From assembly GCF_002335805.1 (NCBI RefSeq), contig NZ_NISU01000001.1, positions 2,116,079 to 2,180,078 on the forward strand: DNA of 64,000 nucleotides. Reading direction: 5' to 3'. A model generated the notes under the pieces. It ran no database searches and was not told the origin of the DNA. It was given only the letters and a program-made list of their open reading frames with translations. This DNA is from Bacillus sp. FJAT-45350. Lineage in GTDB: Bacteria > Bacillota > Bacilli > Bacillales > NISU01. Shown piece by piece: positions 61,631-64,000 of the stretch. Numbering within the stretch: the stretch's first letter is position 1; each line of letters begins with the position of its first letter. The translations under genes were made by a program, and so were the position numbers.

Positions 61631-62065
61631 GTATATATTAACTAGCAACCCTTTAATCTCTCCAACCATATCAAGTATTTCTAAGCCCTTCTTCTGCTTT
61701 TCAATTAATGCATCTGTTAAATCGAGTAGTTTCCGGTCTACTTCTTGAACGATTTTGTAAATTTTTGTACGTCCACGTCGGTTAAAGCCGCGGCGCTCTT
61801 CGAGGCTTAGACCGAACTGAACGGCATCCTCCATGAACTCTTTTACAAGTGCTTTATATTTACGAAGCTCGTCAACCGTTCTTGAAGATTCAGCTAACAC
61901 TTTTCCTTGGTCATCTATTTTTTGCATTAGAGCATTTAAACGTTCGTATGCTTTTTCATCACGTTGTTTTCCCATAACTTCTGTAAAAGAAACCTTTCCA
62001 GTAACCTCTTGCTTTTTCGGGTCTATTTTACCTAAGCCTGTCTTTCCTACTCTTTGAACATCCAT
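61625..62065 (-). CDS. yaaR: YaaR family protein (DUF327)
   Basis: 146 residues, helical. VSFTEVMGKQRDEKAYERLNALMQKIDDQGKVLAESRTVDEL-like N-terminal half, then YKALVKEFMEDAVQFGLSLEERRGFNRRGRTKIYKIVQEVDRKLLDLTDALIEKQKKGLEILDMVGEIKGLLVNIYA, which is the conserved YaaR signature. Function not established. AAGGCGGG before the ATG. Its stop codon lies inside the terminal hairpin of the dispersed element copy B. Confidence 0.85.
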   Translation of the reverse strand: MDVQRVGKTGLGKIDPKKQEVTGKVSFTEVMGKQRDEKAYERLNALMQKIDDQGKVLAESSRTVDELRKYKALVKEFMEDAVQFGLSLEERRGFNRRGRTKIYKIVQEVDRKLLDLTDALIEKQKKGLEILDMVGEIKGLLVNIYA

Positions 62066-62156
62066 TTACTTCCCGCCTTTATCTTAAGTAATTAGTTTTA
62101 TTTTAGCACAGGCTTATATAGCAAGTAAGGTGCTAAACTTCTGTAACAGTGGAAAA

Positions 62157-62387
62157 TTAATGTAAGAACTGTTCGCACTGTTTTTGAAGCTCATTAATTT
62201 CTCGCAGTAGACGATTTATTTCCAACTGTATCTCAGCTACCTTTTCACGGTCATGCTGTACTTCTTTCGCATACTCAGCAAGCAGCTTCATCTCCCGAAG
62301 CTTATACTCAATGGCACACAACAAACGGTCTCTCTCCTTTACCCACTCTAACTGCTCCTCTAAAAACCGTCTCTCTTCCTCACTCAT
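62157..62387 (-). CDS. Small coiled-coil protein near flagellin
   Basis: 76 residues. Almost pure charged helix (EERRFLEEQLEWVKERDRLLCAIEYKLREMK, EINRLLREINELQKQCEQFL) with heptad spacing. No signal peptide. AAAGGGCG before the ATG. Lies between yaaR and the flagellin gene, so a flagellar accessory or chaperone role is conceivable, but I do not recognise the family. Confidence 0.6.
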   Translation of the reverse strand: MSEEERRFLEEQLEWVKERDRLLCAIEYKLREMKLLAEYAKEVQHDREKVAEIQLEINRLLREINELQKQCEQFLH

Positions 62388-62511
62388 GTAAACACGCCCT
62401 TTAAATACTTACACCCATTATCTCAAAAAAGAAGCAAAGTTAAAAGGCGCTTGTCCTTCCCTTCCCAACGTTCTACTTTCCAACTATCCTCTAACCAACT
62501 AACCCCTAAAA

Positions 62512-62546
62512 AAAGAGACTGACCAAAACGGCCAAGTCTCCTTGTT
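62512..62546 (-). terminator. Terminator after the flagellin gene
   Basis: GAGACTTGGCC pairs with GGTCAGTCTC around GTTTT (one mismatch) on the minus strand, then TTTTTTTA. Confidence 0.88.
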
Positions 62547-62553
62547 AATATGT

Positions 62554-64000
62554 TTATTGTAATAACTGTAATACACCTTGTGGTAATTGATTCGCTTGTG
62601 CAAGCATTGCTGTTGCTGATTGGTTAAGAATGTTATTTTTCGTGAACTCTGTCATCTCAAGAGCCATGTCAGCATCACGGATACGAGACTCAGACGCAGT
62701 TAGGTTTTCATGAGTTACTTGTAGGTTATTAATTGTGTGCTCCATACGGTTTTGAGTAGCACCTAATTTTGCACGAACGTCTGATAGGATGTTAACTGCA
62801 CGGTCAAGAATGAAAATTGCTTCATTCGCACCTTCTTGCGTAGTAACATCAACTCTCTCAATACCTAAACGAACTGTGTCAAGTTGTGGGATGTCGATCA
62901 TTACATTTTGGTTAGTGTTCGGCCCGATTTGGAATGCTAGAGCATTGTTGATTAGTGCGAATTCAGTTGTGTTTCCACCTGTAGCATTTGAAGGTTGTAT
63001 GTTACTATCAAAATTAAATTCAAACCCACCATGACGGATAACACCATTTCGAGATGTAATTTCCTTATTAAATTCCATTCTTTCATATTCTTCTGGATCG
63101 GCGTTATCTTCTTTATAATAAACAGAGAAGTTGGCTCTCATTTCCAATGATACTTTTACAGTTCCAGCACCAGTGATTTCTGTAGTATTAATTAATAACC
63201 CACCAATTGTTACTTCTTGATTTAGTCTTGCAACTTGGTCCGAAGTAAAATCGGTTACACTCACATCTTTATAGTCAGCAGAAGCTGGAGCTATTAGTGT
63301 TGTAGTACCTCCATCATCATTTACTGTAAACCAGTCTGTCCCATCGGTTCCAATTATATTACCATTATTATGCTTAAAAAGCTCTAAATTACTGGTAACT
63401 GGTCCTGGACCTGTGACAAAATCCCCAGTATACTTTTCACCAACTTCTACTGCTTTCTTTTCAATTGGTATTCCGTTTGGACCAATAACTTCAATAGTTG
63501 CTCCCTTATTATCTCCGTCAAAATTTCTTATGTTTATTGTATATTCACCTAATGCATTCTCTTCATCAAGTGCTGCAAATTTTATATCTGAAGAAAGTCC
63601 TATTCCTGCTGCTGGTTGTGTAATACGGACAACCTCTTCTACCCCTGCAATATCTAAACGATAATCCCCTGACTTTAATGCTGGATTCAACACCATTGGA
63701 AAATCAGTTAAATTAGATATGTTGGTTTCATTTGCGTTTTTAAAAGTGGTAAGCACTGCACTCGATCCATTTAATAGAGTTCTTGTATTAAACTCTGTTT
63801 TTTCAGAAACACTATCAATTTCTAACTTCAACTGATCAATCTCTTTCTGAATCTGTTCACGGTCAAATTCAGTATTTGTATCATTTGCACCTTGAACTGC
63901 TAGCTCACGCATACGTTGTAGCATAGCATGTACTTCTGTTAAAGCACCTTCTGCTGTTTGCATTAATGATATTCCATCCATCGCATTTCTTTCTGCTTGT
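62554..64000 (-). CDS. hag: Flagellin, N-terminus cut by window edge
   Basis: The frame runs to the window edge ([20 protein letters not shown]), so about 50-60 N-terminal residues are missing. The D1 N-part has [32 protein letters not shown]. The C-terminal D1/D0 is [43 protein letters not shown] and [16 protein letters not shown]. Between them is a large central insert (about 250 residues, acidic with many Asn/Thr/Asp) that B. subtilis Hag lacks, so surface D2/D3 domains are expected. Exported by the flagellar secretion system. The promoter is outside the window. Confidence 0.93.
   Translation of the reverse strand, partial: QAERNAMDGISLMQTAEGALTEVHAMLQRMRELAVQGANDTNTEFDREQIQKEIDQLKLEIDSVSEKTEFNTRTLLNGSSAVLTTFKNANETNISNLTDFPMVLNPALKSGDYRLDIAGVEEVVRITQPAAGIGLSSDIKFAALDEENALGEYTINIRNFDGDNKGATIEVIGPNGIPIEKKAVEVGEKYTGDFVTGPGPVTSNLELFKHNNGNIIGTDGTDWFTVNDDGGTTTLIAPASADYKDVSVTDFTSDQVARLNQEVTIGGLLINTTEITGAGTVKVSLEMRANFSVYYKEDNADPEEYERMEFNKEITSRNGVIRHGGFEFNFDSNIQPSNATGGNTTEFALINNALAFQIGPNTNQNVMIDIPQLDTVRLGIERVDVTTQEGANEAIFILDRAVNILSDVRAKLGATQNRMEHTINNLQVTHENLTASESRIRDADMALEMTEFTKNNILNQSATAMLAQANQLPQGVLQLLQ

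Overview
The window reads as chromosome of a low-GC Firmicute of the Bacillaceae, probably an alkaliphilic or salt-tolerant relative of Bacillus/Alkalihalobacillus. The evidence is AT-rich DNA with strong AGGAGG ribosome binding sites, B. subtilis-type genes (yqzH-yqjQ, tnrA, darB, namA, yaaR, yezD), an oxygen-independent cobalamin operon of the B. megaterium layout, and a NaChBac/NavBP-type sodium channel, a family known from alkaliphilic bacilli. I see no prophage, transposase, CRISPR array, rRNA or tRNA gene. This is core plus lightly accessory metabolism, not an island.

Layout. 1-2.7 kb: end of a HAD phosphatase gene, a DUF3189 gene, a 42-residue lipoprotein, yqzH and yqjQ. 2.7-6.5 kb: a T-box-controlled proline operon (proB-proA-proC). 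6.6-13.6 kb: hybrid histidine kinase, renalase-like flavoprotein, sodium channel, aspartokinase and a CopZ-like protein. 13.7-15.8 kb: TPP riboswitch and thiC. 15.8-19.7 kb: three tandem paralogous lipoproteins, an aldehyde dehydrogenase and a small membrane protein. 19.7-22.7 kb: a BtuFCD/FecBCD-type importer with its own promoter and a Zur/Fur-like operator. 22.8-35.3 kb: a twelve-gene cobalamin operon (cbiH60-X-J-C-D-ET-L-F-G-A-cobT-cobA) on the minus strand behind a cobalamin riboswitch. 35.4-38 kb: a coiled-coil protein, a PRC-barrel protein and bioB under a BirA operator. 38-41 kb: a siroheme operon (SUMT-HemD fusion, SirB-like, SirC-like). 41-49.4 kb: PAS-GGDEF-EAL protein, tnrA, a TrxR-like flavoprotein, a polysaccharide deacetylase-like protein, a membrane-anchored subtilase and an HD-GYP protein. 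49.5-55.8 kb: a sulfate assimilation operon (yezD-cysH-sat-cysP-cysC-sir-DUF3906). 55.8-64 kb: DUF4097 lipoprotein, darB, namA, SRPBCC protein, DUF4236/CPBP pair, yaaR, a coiled-coil protein and the 3' part of a flagellin gene.

How the genes fit together. Uroporphyrinogen III feeds two parallel branches that meet here, cobalamin (cobA, CbiX and downstream enzymes) and siroheme (SUMT-HemD, SirB, SirC). Siroheme is the cofactor of the sulfite reductase about 9 kb away. Three leader RNAs sense metabolic state (T-box, TPP, cobalamin), and protein operators are visible for BirA, TnrA, a Zur/Fur-type repressor and CcpA.

The most novel signal is a dispersed non-coding element. There are three clear copies (2988-3111, 35778-35900, 61509-61630 inverted) and one degenerate copy (about 17160-17295). 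Each clear copy has a terminal hairpin, a GCAATG-nGC-nnAGC box, an internal hairpin with 13-nt arms and a 7-nt loop, and a closing box ending in AGCCATTG. The hairpin arms differ between copies while pairing is kept.
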